Notes: generated from the letters alone by a model not told the origin. Shown: positions 52,532 through 62,159, counted from the stretch's first letter. The stretch is DNA of 64,000 nucleotides from Oribacterium asaccharolyticum ACB7 (GCF_000238075.1 NZ_JH414506.1:405364-469363), one strand, 5' to 3'. Made by a program: numbers and translations.

Positions 52532-53273
52532 AATATCGCTTGGATTTCAAATAAACCAATTCAACAATTCTATCTACAAGTTCAATTAATGATCCATGCA
52601 CTTCATCTTGATACATAAGATCTGCATCAGTCTCAAAATATCCTATCTTGACATATGCACCAAGTTGCCACTTTTCCGGGTCCTTAGTAAACAACATCAT
52701 AGCAGCATTAGTGAGATACCTACCTGACATAAGATGTAATTTTTCCAATAGAACTTCCTTAGGTTCTTCTAATAACGAAGACTCAATTCTTCCCTTCTTC
52801 GCTGCCAGTTCTTTGAACCTGCTAATAATAGGCTCTTCTACATCTGCCATGGTAAAGGCGGGAATAGGCATGTTGTCCCATGTAACTCCACGTTTACCAT
52901 TGAGAAAACTCTCCAGAGCAGGTCCTGTTAGCACCTGCTTTGTACTACCGCTACGATAGTGATATACACCTTTATATGAAATACTTGTAGAATACTCAGG
53001 AATATTTATCTCAATATAGTCCTTTCCATCTTTTGATAAAAGATTTACATCCACCACAATGCCAAGTGATTGTGTAATTTTGTTAGGAATATCTTCCAAC
53101 AACTTCTTTGAATCGGATACTCCGACCACATCACCATTATCATTCATTCCGATGTATATTGTTCCACCTTGAGCGTTTGCAAACCCACATATCCATTTCA
53201 AATACTCATCACGCCAAGACCCTTTCCATTCAACATTCTGACTTTCCGCCACTTTGAAAGCATCTCCTTCCAT
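52509..53273 (-). pseudogene. AlbA_2 N-terminal part of the same gene, lacking the ATPase domain
   Basis: 254 codons. The AlbA_2 (DUF divergent) domain is present (NVEWKGSWRDEYLKWICGFANAQGGTIYIGMNDNGDVVG), then the linker region up to LVELVYLKSKRYYG. In intact relatives the HATPase_c_4 domain follows (ALREAILNAIVHRDY type). Here the frame instead runs into a stop at 52509 and the HTH fragment begins in another frame, so roughly 120 codons are missing. Read as a deletion derivative of a DNA-binding ATPase. Confidence 0.75.
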
Positions 53274-53364
53274 CTTTAGTGTATACTATACAAATATACA
53301 TTTTTTGTAGGTGCTAGAATCTCTGTTACTCAAGTTCTAATACTCAATAATCAACACCCTCGTA

Positions 53365-56300
53365 TTAAGCTTCAACGCCATATTCCTTTAACATATTTGT
53401 TAACCATTCCATATCATATTTGGGCGATTCATTTTGGCTAGTTTCTATGACATTTGCATTCGGACAATTATTGCATAACGGATTGCTAACTCTATTATAA
53501 CTACCATGTCCTTCATCATTTCGTATTTCTTTTATAATCTGACCATTTTTAATTTCAAAATGCAATGAGGTTTCCTCTGGATATCCTGTTTCTGGAATAA
53601 ATCTTTCTGCAAAGGCAAAAAATTTAATACAATGTGATTGAACATATCTATCATAATAGTCTTTACGAATAAAAACCGTTCCACTAATGGGGTCACTATA
53701 GTATGAATTTCTATTATTGTTACATAATATAACCTTTTCTTTAGCTTGTGTTTCCCAAGACAAATCAGAAACATTCAGTTCTAAATCAAAAAAATTTATA
53801 ATTTCTGATGGTGGCAAAACAAGTGATGTTTCTTCAAAAATATCAGAGTGACTAGCTATATTCTGAACACTTTTGCATAACCACGGCTTTTCATCATTTT
53901 CTGGATATGCCTTAAGCTCCCCTAAATATTCCTCTAATACAATAGTAAGATACTTTGCATTACCATCATCACCTATTGCCTCTTTATCAGAAGAACAGCA
54001 CCATATATAGTATGTATCTCTCCATTTTGTATCGTGTTTTTCTTCTTCGTGTAATGATATTCTTCCTGCAATCAGCACCCACTCTTGTTTCTTTACTTTG
54101 ACCGTTTCCATGAGATGCAAAATATTTCTTCTCGTCAATTCAACATCTTTCACCCAACTTATATCTCTAGGTATCGGTTGCTCTAAGGCATTGATTATAT
54201 AATCTCCAAGTCTTTCTATATAATCTTGGAATGTTGGAATTGGTGCTGTAATTATAACATCTTCACCATATTCTAATGGATCATATACTTCATACCCAAT
54301 ACTATTCTGATAATTATTATATGTTGCAAATTGATTAGTGTAATGATTACACATCAAACTGCCATAATATAAACCGGTTGCAATATCCACACACTTCATA
54401 TAAACAGAATGAATAAAATCTTCTTCTCGTATATTCATTGATTTACTATCAGCCAAAGTTTTATAATATTCAAAGACATATCTAAGAACTTGTTCAAAAC
54501 ACTGCAAAAAAGAATTTATATCAACTGTTTCAATCTTAGCTATAGACTCTATTTCCGGCATGATTCTCTTTTCAAATTCTGTCCAACCACTGCATTCACC
54601 ACCACTAACACAAGCATATTTCTTGCTCAGATAATCATTTATTTTTTTTATTTCAAACTTCTTGTTTGCAAGAAATCTCGTATGCATATCAATGTGATCT
54701 TTTCCCCAATATCTGAACGGTAGAAAATCTTTATTCATCAAATCCACTAAAAATAATATGCCACTCAAATAATCTGAAACTTGTGCATTTTTATTGTACC
54801 GATATAAGTCATTTCTATTCCATGATATAAATGCATATGGATTCCCCAGATATGTAGCTATTCTACGAATGCTCTTTGCCGATAGACTCTCCTGTGTACT
54901 AATAGCTTTATTATAGAACGCTATAATGATTTGCTTATCTTGATGCATCTGGCTTAGTACATAGATAACCGCCTCCTGAATATATAAATCTAAAATTTTA
55001 TCGTATTCAGCAATGAGTTTATCAATATAATCACTGTTTTTTAATACCACTTCATATAGAAGTTTCATTGCCAAACATCTAACATCTTTATTCGGTGCAG
55101 CACAACAGAGCAATGCAAAATAAAAAGCCTCTTCATCTCTCCTGTCCACTCTGTCGTTCAATGTTGTAAAATACAAAACATTCTTAAGTCTATTCTTTAT
55201 AGTATTTTGAGAATAAGATCCAGCTAATAGATTAGAAAGCTCTATTACCCTCTTTTGTTCCTCACAATAATAATCGAATAAGTAGTTACTGCAATTAAAT
55301 GGTTTATCTGTAAATCCACCCATTACCATTAGCAATTCACTATGCTTAACGGGTCTAAAGCTTTCTTGAAAGAGTTTAATATGATTACGATTAAAATGGG
55401 CCTTAACTAACGTTCTAAAATCAAGTCTCTTTATCAATTCTGTATCCACTAAGAACTTTTGAATACCTCCGTAATCCGGTGATAAATTGTCAAATATTGC
55501 AATAATCAAAGCTTCATTAAGACTGTACAGTGTATCCATTTTATTTTTTATAGTATCAACTTGTTGCTGATAATCTTTTTCACTAATATCTTCAAACAAC
55601 GATCTGGCAATTAAAAAATCAGTTAATGAATCAATCACAAAATAATACCAAGTTTTTCCATCCCTCTCAAAACCATCCACAAAACCCATCTGCATCATAG
55701 AGGGCAAATAGTTTTCCCCCGTTTTTATCACTGATAGCAAGCTTTCCTCATCAATTTGTTTCTCACCATTCATATACATCCATTTTGCAACTCTTTTGGT
55801 ATCCTTCCAAATATCCAGACCTTGGCAAGATTTATTATTCTTAAATGTCTTATTTATCGAAATCTTTATATAATGTTCCAAAATGTATGTAACAGATGCA
55901 ACTCCATTTTCCGTTTCATCAATAATTTTCTCTGATGACAAAACATCGCACAACATACTCAACAATAATGCGTTATTTGAGTACAATATATCTTCATATA
56001 AATATACATCCGGAACAGACAATTTAAGCATTTCATCAAGAGCAGACTCAAATGAAACTCCAGAAAATTTATATTCGTACTCTGATAATTCTTGATACTG
56101 CTGAAGCATCATTTCATCCATTGAATTTGTTCTATACGATATAACAATTCGTATTTTGGGATTATTCTTTAATTTCTTTAAAATATCCAATAAACTTTGC
56201 TGTCCGGCCTCAGACATTTCATTTATTGCATCACAAATAAAAACAAATCCTTTGTCACTGGAATTCAAAATTTGTTCAACATCAATTTTACTTGTGTCTT

Positions 56301-56742
56301 TTTCAAACTTTCCATATATACATAGATGCTCTATATTCTTCTGCTCTAGTTGTTCTTCAAAACATTTCAAAAAATAACTTTTACCAATTCCTCCCTCACC
56401 AATAATCATACAAAATCTATGAAGCTTTAAATATCTTTTTAATTCATCTGTACCCAAACCAAACCAGGAACTATTCTTTTCCTTAATTAACGTAATTATT
56501 TTCTCTATATTTTTAAAAAATCTTTCCTTATCAGATAGGAGTGAGTCATATGCTGACATTTCACTTTCAAGTTTAATTAATTCATCTGCAATGATTTTAT
56601 CATCTCGAGTTTTTCTTATTTTAGGAAGTCCTCCCAACAAGTAATCCATGAATTCTGGATTTTCCCATTCCATAATATAGGAATTGGTCATAATTTGTTT
56701 CATTCTATCTTTCTGATTCTTGTTCAAATCTTTATAATTCAT
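53365..56742 (-). CDS. Large STAND-like P-loop NTPase
   Basis: 1,125 residues. N-terminal 100 residues are helical. The NTPase has Walker A IIGEGGIGKS (about 114-122), Walker B FVFICDAINEM (about 167-177) and an R-finger-like VISYRTNS, then a winged-helix-like region. A long helical-repeat region to about 700 and a C-terminal domain with CNNCPNAN follow. STAND ATPases are often intracellular phage or stress sensors, but no known effector (TIR, nuclease, protease) was seen. The frame opens at 56838 inside Fic; GGAGGTCCC before the ATG at 56742 fixes the start. Confidence 0.75.
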   Translation of the reverse strand: MNYKDLNKNQKDRMKQIMTNSYIMEWENPEFMDYLLGGLPKIRKTRDDKIIADELIKLESEMSAYDSLLSDKERFFKNIEKIITLIKEKNSSWFGLGTDELKRYLKLHRFCMIIGEGGIGKSYFLKCFEEQLEQKNIEHLCIYGKFEKDTSKIDVEQILNSSDKGFVFICDAINEMSEAGQQSLLDILKKLKNNPKIRIVISYRTNSMDEMMLQQYQELSEYEYKFSGVSFESALDEMLKLSVPDVYLYEDILYSNNALLLSMLCDVLSSEKIIDETENGVASVTYILEHYIKISINKTFKNNKSCQGLDIWKDTKRVAKWMYMNGEKQIDEESLLSVIKTGENYLPSMMQMGFVDGFERDGKTWYYFVIDSLTDFLIARSLFEDISEKDYQQQVDTIKNKMDTLYSLNEALIIAIFDNLSPDYGGIQKFLVDTELIKRLDFRTLVKAHFNRNHIKLFQESFRPVKHSELLMVMGGFTDKPFNCSNYLFDYYCEEQKRVIELSNLLAGSYSQNTIKNRLKNVLYFTTLNDRVDRRDEEAFYFALLCCAAPNKDVRCLAMKLLYEVVLKNSDYIDKLIAEYDKILDLYIQEAVIYVLSQMHQDKQIIIAFYNKAISTQESLSAKSIRRIATYLGNPYAFISWNRNDLYRYNKNAQVSDYLSGILFLVDLMNKDFLPFRYWGKDHIDMHTRFLANKKFEIKKINDYLSKKYACVSGGECSGWTEFEKRIMPEIESIAKIETVDINSFLQCFEQVLRYVFEYYKTLADSKSMNIREEDFIHSVYMKCVDIATGLYYGSLMCNHYTNQFATYNNYQNSIGYEVYDPLEYGEDVIITAPIPTFQDYIERLGDYIINALEQPIPRDISWVKDVELTRRNILHLMETVKVKKQEWVLIAGRISLHEEEKHDTKWRDTYYIWCCSSDKEAIGDDGNAKYLTIVLEEYLGELKAYPENDEKPWLCKSVQNIASHSDIFEETSLVLPPSEIINFFDLELNVSDLSWETQAKEKVILCNNNRNSYYSDPISGTVFIRKDYYDRYVQSHCIKFFAFAERFIPETGYPEETSLHFEIKNGQIIKEIRNDEGHGSYNRVSNPLCNNCPNANVIETSQNESPKYDMEWLTNMLKEYGVEA

Positions 56743-56769
56743 AGGGACCTCCTTTCGAGTCCTTAACCC

Positions 56770-56822
56770 TTTCATCCAACGCCGTCTATTTTCGTCCGGA
56801 TTAACGATATTTTGGACAAAAT
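56770..56822 (-). promoter_or_regulatory. Operator-like motifs before the STAND gene, copied from the Fic leader
   Basis: TTTCATCCAAC (56770), ATTTTCGTCCGG (56788) and TTTGGACAAAAT (56811) have the same order and spacing as the GGACRAAA motifs before the Fic gene (57891-57968). They are embedded in the Fic 3' end and the spacer. Confidence 0.55.
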
Positions 56823-57883
56823 TATTTACTGTCTGCACGATAGTAAAGTGTATTCCTGCCTGTTCCTTCCCGGATTATAACGCCTTCCTCGGTAAGTTTC
56901 TTCAATGACGCCAGCACAGAAGATCTTCCTATGCTCGGACAATGGGCTACAACATCCGCACCGGTGAATCTGCCTAGTTTTTCTTCAGCATACTTCTTCA
57001 CCTTGTCGTATGCGGTACTGCCGTTTCTACTTTCATTCATTAATCCGACACGCTCTTCAAATTCGGTATAACACGCCAAAAGAATCTGAAGCATATATCT
57101 GATAAATGGTATTGGATCATTTTTTTCTTCATGCCATCCGGCATCGGATTCTTCGAGAGTATCGTAATATCGATCTTTTGTTTTCTCTATTTGCTTTTCA
57201 ATACTGATGTATTTTCCAACGTTATACCCGTTCTTATATAGAAGAAGCAGCGTGAGCAGTCTGCTCATCCTGCCGTTTCCGTCATTAAACGGATGGATGC
57301 AAAGGAAGTCGCAGATAAATGTCGGAATAAGTATCAGAGCATCTATCTTCTCGTTTGCAATAGCCCGAACATAGGCATTGCACAGATTTTCCACTGCATC
57401 CGGTGTATCGCAGGGTGCAATTGGCGTAAATCTTGTAACTACGGTTCCATCCGGCTTTGTCTCATTAATATAGTTCTGAACATTCTTAAAATGTCCGCCA
57501 TAAGAGAATCCTGCCCTCTTCAAAAGATCACGGTGAAGCTGAAGGATATACGATGGCCGAATTGGAATGTACTCATTACTCTCATGAATCGTATTCAGAA
57601 CATCCCGATAACCCATAATCTCATCTTCATCCCGGTTCCTTGGCGTGGTTTTCTCCTCAAAAAGCTGCTTCATACGAGTGCTTGTTGTAACGATGCCTTC
57701 AATTTTATTGGACGCCTCCGTACTCTGTATCTTTGCGATTTCAACCAGACGATCCAACTCCACAGGCTTCTTGCGGATGAATAAATCCTGTCGTCCTTTA
57801 CACTCATGAATTTTCGCAACCAGATTCAGAATATCTGTATCCCAGGCTTTATCATAAAGTCTGCTATAATCAAACGACCTCAT
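56822..57883 (-). CDS. Class II Fic-domain protein (AMPylase) with winged helix
   Basis: 353 residues. The Fic core motif HPFNDGNGRMSRLL (His about 197) is complete, so AMP transfer to target proteins is likely. The inhibitory motif is N-terminal (SNKIEG, about residues 58-63), making it a self-inhibited class II protein. A C-terminal winged helix (GADVVAHCPSIGRSSVLASLKKLTEEGVII) suggests DNA binding and autoregulation. The ATG at 57883 follows AAGGGG; the earlier frame start is not supported. Its promoter carries four GGAC-AAA half-sites. A relic of a second copy lies at 62516. Confidence 0.88.
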   Translation of the reverse strand: MRSFDYSRLYDKAWDTDILNLVAKIHECKGRQDLFIRKKPVELDRLVEIAKIQSTEASNKIEGIVTTSTRMKQLFEEKTTPRNRDEDEIMGYRDVLNTIHESNEYIPIRPSYILQLHRDLLKRAGFSYGGHFKNVQNYINETKPDGTVVTRFTPIAPCDTPDAVENLCNAYVRAIANEKIDALILIPTFICDFLCIHPFNDGNGRMSRLLTLLLLYKNGYNVGKYISIEKQIEKTKDRYYDTLEESDAGWHEEKNDPIPFIRYMLQILLACYTEFEERVGLMNESRNGSTAYDKVKKYAEEKLGRFTGADVVAHCPSIGRSSVLASLKKLTEEGVIIREGTGRNTLYYRADSK

Positions 57884-57890
57884 TAGAACC

Positions 57891-57968
57891 CCTTTCGTCC
57901 AACATCTCTTATTTTTGTCCAATTATGCTATTATTTGGACGAAAAATCAATCTATTGGACAAAAAATA
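57891..57968 (-). promoter_or_regulatory. Fic promoter with four GGACRAAA operator half-sites
   Basis: TTTCGTCCAAC (57893), TTTTTGTCCAA (57912), TTGGACGAAAAA (57935) and TTGGACAAAAAA (57956) form two facing pairs. A promoter TTGATT-17 bp-CATAAT (minus strand) lies within them. The C-terminal HTH of Fic is a candidate binder. Confidence 0.65.
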
Positions 57969-58009
57969 CTACTTTAATCGTCGTGGGGATAATAGCGTTT
58001 TATCATCCC

Positions 58010-58151
58010 ATAAGCATTCCAATATCAGCTCTTTATTTCTTAGACTTTTAAGCCATTTCTCTCCTTGGCCGCCTAGACCATGAATCATTGCAGATAAGCC
58101 CCCTGCCACAGCACCTACGGTGTCCACCACATATTCAGAGGATCTCATTTC
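58010..58151 (-). pseudogene. Relic of a second ADP-ribosylglycohydrolase gene (3' end)
   Basis: Matches 50649-50906 of the intact gene at about 80 percent, beginning ATAAGCATTCCAATATCAGC. A 123-bp segment is missing exactly between two GGTGTCC repeats of the intact gene (50759 and 50882), a microhomology deletion. Same orientation as the intact copy. Confidence 0.85.
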
Positions 58152-58253
58152 TTCATTTATCCAAGAGAAAATGTTCCTGATGAAAAATTGAAAAAACTGA
58201 TGCTCTGGTCGGAGGTATTACCGGATAGCTGTAGGAAGGATAAAAGCAGATAA
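58152..58253 (+). pseudogene. C-terminal fragment of an unidentified (possibly IS66-like) ORF
   Basis: Thirty-three codons plus stop reading FIYPRENVPDEKLKKLMLWS then EVLPDSCRKDKSR. The WS-x-x-x-P-x-x-C-R ending resembles the tail of IS66-type transposases, but it is too short for a firm call. It abuts the ADP-ribosylglycohydrolase relic. Confidence 0.3.
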
Positions 58254-58285
58254 GAAAAACCTGCCGGTCTGAGAGCCGGCAGATT
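58254..58285 (-). terminator. Terminator of the 58302-60538 ABC operon
   Basis: Minus strand CTGCCGGC-TCTCAG-ACCGGCAG hairpin followed by TTTTTC. Confidence 0.8.
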
Positions 58286-58301
58286 TTGTTGGACAGACAG
58301 C

Positions 58302-58616
58302 TTATTTGCCATTTTCAAAATGATCTCTTAATACCATTAATCTAAATATTAGAACAACATTCAGAATAGTCGCCAAGATAAGACCGGCTCCAGCCCAAAG
58401 CAGATCTATCGCAAACCCTATAATAAAACATAGGCTCCATTTCATAATTTGCTTACCACAAATGATGCATAGTTCTTTGCTTTTATTGGATATATTTTCG
58501 TCAAGATCATGTCCGGTTAAATATCGAATTGCCCTGCCGTTCGATCTAATAAATAGAATACCTATAATCAAATAGAGCAAAACCATCATAAAATCGATAC
58601 ATAAAAATACAAACAT
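58302..58616 (-). CDS. Small three-helix membrane protein
   Basis: 104 residues with three hydrophobic segments (about 4-23, 58-74 and 76-94) and a loop with a CxxC pair (ELCIICGKQ). Family not certain; DUF3784-like small membrane proteins of clostridia are similar in size and layout. Last gene of the ABC operon before its terminator. Confidence 0.6.
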   Translation of the reverse strand: MFVFLCIDFMMVLLYLIIGILFIRSNGRAIRYLTGHDLDENISNKSKELCIICGKQIMKWSLCFIIGFAIDLLWAGAGLILATILNVVLIFRLMVLRDHFENGK

Positions 58617-58679
58617 ATTTATTTCCTAAATACTTTCTACGCCACTGATATACTGCTTTTTAGTCATCCTTAGCCTCGA

Positions 58680-58853
58680 CTAGGCGTTCATAAATTTCTC
58701 TTTTATACTTTCCTTAAGTATAATCCTGTTTTTATCTTGCTTCCTCTCAAAATCCAAAATATCTGTAAATCTTTTTTCAAAGAATTTAGTGAGGAATATG
58801 AAAGTTCTAATAAATAAGTTTTCACCGGATTTAGACTTGTAATCAATGTTCAT
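58680..58853 (-). CDS. Small basic ORF overlapping the permease stop
   Basis: 57 residues, rich in Lys, Phe and Arg (MNIDYKSKSGENLFIRTFIF start). The ATG lies inside the last codons of the permease gene and overlaps its stop by 11 bases, so translational coupling is likely. No motif and no signal peptide. It could be an operon partner or a chance frame. Confidence 0.4.
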   Translation of the reverse strand: MNIDYKSKSGENLFIRTFIFLTKFFEKRFTDILDFERKQDKNRIILKESIKEKFMNA

Positions 58854-59646
58854 CATTTTTGAAATCGCTGTTACTTAGACAGAATATAGCGAATAAATAG
58901 GCCACAACTGTGAAAACTAAAACGATGCAAATCGTAGTGAAATCCGGAATGCCGAATGCGATTGCCCGCATGGCATCAACTTGATATGTTAAGGGATTCA
59001 TGCGAGAAATACATTTTAGAATAATTGGCGCATTGTCAAAGGAATAAAATAATGGTGCAGCAAAAAGAATTGGCACTAAAAGGGTGTCCATCACAAAGTC
59101 TCGCTGCTTATAATTATTTATCAGTAGCGCAACGCAAATCAGGATAGAAGCCCAAAACAGCACGCTAATCATTAAAAAAACGATGATCATGCAAAATCTA
59201 TAAAACGAAAAAGATCCACCAACAAAAAAGGAAAGAATATATAAAATGCTAGCTTGAATGACAACTCCTACGATTGGAAATGTTGCAATTCCGAGTATAT
59301 AAATTGCCGGATGAATGCCGTTCAGAATCTTTAAGCTTAAAAGTCCCCAACGCTTGTCCGTTATCATGCGATAAACGCATTGGTACATTTCTTTAAATAA
59401 CGACATTGCAAAAATACCGATTAAAGAATAGGACAGAAAACTTACAGTCGTTCCGTTGAAGGATATATCTCCAAATGTAGCCTGAATACCTACAGAATAA
59501 AATAAGAAATATAAAATAGGGGAAATCAAACTACTATAGATAATTTGTTTGTTGGACCAAAGTGCTTTCAGCTCATTATTGACCATTATGGGTAAACCCT
59601 TTAGCCCAAGATGCCCGGGCTTAATATACATTTGAAATTTACGCAT
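58843..59646 (-). CDS. ABC-2 type transporter permease
   Basis: 267 residues, six helices with the ABC-2 pattern (N-terminal amphipathic PIMVNNELKALWSNKQIIYSS, then SLISPILYFLFYSVG) and the exporter motif near SRMNPLTYQVDAMRAIAFG. It overlaps the upstream ATPase gene by eight bases. Likely exporter; substrate unknown. Confidence 0.88.
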   Translation of the reverse strand: MRKFQMYIKPGHLGLKGLPIMVNNELKALWSNKQIIYSSLISPILYFLFYSVGIQATFGDISFNGTTVSFLSYSLIGIFAMSLFKEMYQCVYRMITDKRWGLLSLKILNGIHPAIYILGIATFPIVGVVIQASILYILSFFVGGSFSFYRFCMIIVFLMISVLFWASILICVALLINNYKQRDFVMDTLLVPILFAAPLFYSFDNAPIILKCISRMNPLTYQVDAMRAIAFGIPDFTTICIVLVFTVVAYLFAIFCLSNSDFKNDEH

Positions 59647-60538
59647 TTTCTGTTGCCTCCTCTTGCATCATGATTTCCTTAAGGCCCAAGCGTTCACTGC
59701 CCATACTTGTAATCGATACTTCCACTAAAAGCTTTCCAATAATGCAGTTCAAATCTACAGAAGACTCCATGAAACTTACTGTTTGCTCTTCAAGCTTAGC
59801 TCCTTGGTCAAGCAGTTCCTTTTTGAGCGTGTCGCTCATTTCGCCGGAGAAGGAAATTGTAATTTCCCTTGTCAATTGGTGAGCGCTTAAAAAATCCCGC
59901 ATACTACCAAAGTAAAACTGCTGACCTTGGTTTAGAAATAGAATTTTATTGCAGTAATCTTCCAGCATTCCCAAATCATGGGATGAAACAAGAGCCAGTT
60001 TCTTTTCATCAAAACATTTCTCTTTCAAATATTCAAATAGTCCATGGGAGTAACGGTAATCCAGACCGGCTGTTGGTTCGTCCAAAATCATTATTTCAGG
60101 CTTATGAACTAAAGCACGTGCAACTTGAACTCTTTGTTGTTGTCCGCCGGAGAGTGAATCGGGGGAACGGGTATAGAAATCTGTAAGATCAAGAATTTCA
60201 GAGATAGAATCTGTTGCCGCCTGTGATTCTTTCTTAGAAAGACCGGTCAATACAGCTCCAAGCATAATGTTATCTCGCACATTTAAATACCAATCAATGG
60301 ATTGCTTTTGCGGGCTTATACCTAAATCATGATAAGTAAGCTTGGGTGAGCAAGTGATACTTCCGTGTTGAGGACTGTATATTCCAGATAATAGATTGAG
60401 TAAAGTGCTTTTTCCGGCTCCATTTTTGCCAACAACAGCAATAAAATCTCCTTTCTCTGCCTCAAAAGAGATGTCACAAATTCCGTTGTGCGTTCCTTCG
60501 TAAAAATAGGATACATCTTTAAGCGTCAGCAATGCCAT
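59639..60538 (-). CDS. ABC transporter ATP-binding protein
   Basis: 299 residues. Walker A GKNGAGKST, signature LSGGQQQRVQVARAL, Walker B IMILDEPTAGLD and switch SSHD are intact. The C-terminal 90 residues form a separate regulatory-like domain. The start follows GGAGGGATTAACC. First gene of the four-gene operon ending at 58302. Confidence 0.9.
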   Translation of the reverse strand: MALLTLKDVSYFYEGTHNGICDISFEAEKGDFIAVVGKNGAGKSTLLNLLSGIYSPQHGSITCSPKLTYHDLGISPQKQSIDWYLNVRDNIMLGAVLTGLSKKESQAATDSISEILDLTDFYTRSPDSLSGGQQQRVQVARALVHKPEIMILDEPTAGLDYRYSHGLFEYLKEKCFDEKKLALVSSHDLGMLEDYCNKILFLNQGQQFYFGSMRDFLSAHQLTREITISFSGEMSDTLKKELLDQGAKLEEQTVSFMESSVDLNCIIGKLLVEVSITSMGSERLGLKEIMMQEEATENA

Positions 60539-60576
60539 GGTTAATCCCTCCTATTCCTGTTAAGCAAAGTATGTAC

Positions 60577-60658
60577 ATTTTCTTTGAGACTTTTCAGGGG
60601 CGCCTAAGTCATGGAAATGTCGTCCGACCAATCTCCTGCCGGCTGATGACAGCCATAT
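60577..60658 (-). pseudogene. Second relic of a duplicated ADP-ribosylglycohydrolase gene
   Basis: TTTTCTTTGAGACTTTTCA through GGCTGATGACAGCCATA matches 51306-51389 of the intact gene, which encodes the metal-site GTWSDDTSM region. Several base changes and a 3-bp loss. Same orientation as the intact gene. Confidence 0.8.
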
Positions 60659-60666
60659 CATCACTC

Positions 60667-61506
60667 CTATAAAGCAATCTTTTCAGCAATAATCGCAATT
60701 ACTTTTAGAGTTTCTGAAAACTCCAAATCCCCTACATAAAGATTGTCCGATAAATATGTCTTCCACAGTTCTTGAAGATAATCGTCCTCCCTTATATCCT
60801 CAATTATTTCCATTGCCTGTTTCATAAGCGACAAGCTTTCTCTTCTATTTGCAGTTGAATAAATCGCTTGTTTTAGAATTTCAAAGTCAATTTCCTCTTT
60901 TTTTAAGTTATATAAATTATATAAATCATAAAAATCTCGCATCCTTGTTGTGGCAATATTCCTTTTAATAACACTCTCATACTTTTCAGCCAATATCGTC
61001 TCAAGGGGATATGCTAAGACCCTAAGACTCTCCTCTTGAAACATACAAGAATATAAATATTCGATTTCTTTTGGTGTTATGACGTCTCCGGTTGTAATAT
61101 CAATCTTCATGTCATTTTTAATCTTTTCAAAGTTAGCTATTAAATGCACTCTAAAGTTTTCATATTCATCTTCTTCTCGTATATGGCTTATATCCGTTAT
61201 TTCAAAATCTATGCCGTCATCTACCTTTACATTTATGATTTCCGAAACGATATTTCGTATAACTTCTTCCTGTAATGGCACACCTTTGATAGTAGTATCC
61301 ATATCCATCGTTGTACGGTTATCAATTCCAATCATAGAAGATATCAGAAGTCCACCTTTGATAACAAAATTAAATTTATACTTAGACTTTGACAATCTCT
61401 CTAAAAATCTTTCAAAGAAAAACATTTGCAGAACTTCCTGTGGCCTGAGGTTTTTAGAGTTTGCAATGTTTCTTATTCTTCCTTTCAAGCTTTCCGAACC
61501 GATCAT
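60667..61506 (-). CDS. AbiEii-type nucleotidyltransferase toxin
   Basis: About 279 residues. AbiEii/AbiGii-family DNA-polymerase-beta fold: GGLLISSMIG, the catalytic MDMDTTIKG (paired aspartates), then KIDITTGD and LAEKYESVIKRN. In type IV toxin-antitoxin systems this toxin modifies tRNA by nucleotide transfer and gives phage abortive infection. GGAGG before the ATG at 61506 fixes the start, one base after the antitoxin stop. Confidence 0.9.
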   Translation of the reverse strand: MIGSESLKGRIRNIANSKNLRPQEVLQMFFFERFLERLSKSKYKFNFVIKGGLLISSMIGIDNRTTMDMDTTIKGVPLQEEVIRNIVSEIINVKVDDGIDFEITDISHIREEDEYENFRVHLIANFEKIKNDMKIDITTGDVITPKEIEYLYSCMFQEESLRVLAYPLETILAEKYESVIKRNIATTRMRDFYDLYNLYNLKKEEIDFEILKQAIYSTANRRESLSLMKQAMEIIEDIREDDYLQELWKTYLSDNLYVGDLEFSETLKVIAIIAEKIAL

Positions 61507-61507
61507 T

Positions 61508-62092
61508 TTATAAAACCTCCAAATATTTTCTGATTTCCTCTTCAATACCAAGGATTCTGCTGTATTTAATAAGATTTCTGGTATTCTTTTCTTTACTCTT
61601 AAAGTATCCGGTTAGTGCATTGATGAAAATCTGCTTATCAATAGATTTCCTTTTCAAAACAATATCACAGATACATCTTTCCATGTTATAGCATTTAACG
61701 GTTGATCCCAGTGGGGTTTTCGTCTTAATAAGTCCTAAATTGAAACAATCTCTCTTTACGTAATGAACCTTGATATTCAGAAATTTCCGTTTGATGTGCT
61801 CTGCATTATACCCCTGAGGCACAGTGATATGAAAAACATTAGGTATTCTGTCACTAAATCCAAGAAGATACAAAGCTGTATGAAAAGAAAATACCATTTG
61901 CTCATTATTAACAGATATAACAGCAAAGTCATCATCTATGGCATCCTTTTTCTTATAAACACCATTTCTAACTCTCTCCAGCTCGCCTTTATGAACAAGT
62001 GAAGCTAAGATATGCCTTTTTATGCCTATCTCTTCCGCCTGTTTATTGGTAATAATATTATTTTCTAAAAAGTGTTTTTCCAAAGCGTTCAT
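61508..62092 (-). CDS. AbiEi-type antitoxin
   Basis: 194 residues. The N-terminal winged helix (ALEKHFLENNIITNKQAEEIGIKRHILASLVHKGELERVRNGVY) is the AbiEi DNA-binding domain. The C-terminal part (VFHITVPQGYN, HYVKRD, MERCICDIVLKRKSID) is the AbiEi antitoxin fold. It represses its own operon and neutralises AbiEii without direct contact. First gene of the pair. Confidence 0.88.
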   Translation of the reverse strand: MNALEKHFLENNIITNKQAEEIGIKRHILASLVHKGELERVRNGVYKKKDAIDDDFAVISVNNEQMVFSFHTALYLLGFSDRIPNVFHITVPQGYNAEHIKRKFLNIKVHYVKRDCFNLGLIKTKTPLGSTVKCYNMERCICDIVLKRKSIDKQIFINALTGYFKSKEKNTRNLIKYSRILGIEEEIRKYLEVL

Positions 62093-62159
62093 TTTATCAC
62101 TCCATTTACAATTACACTTTTATTATAGTTTTTTAAAGAGTATTTGTAAACAATAGATG

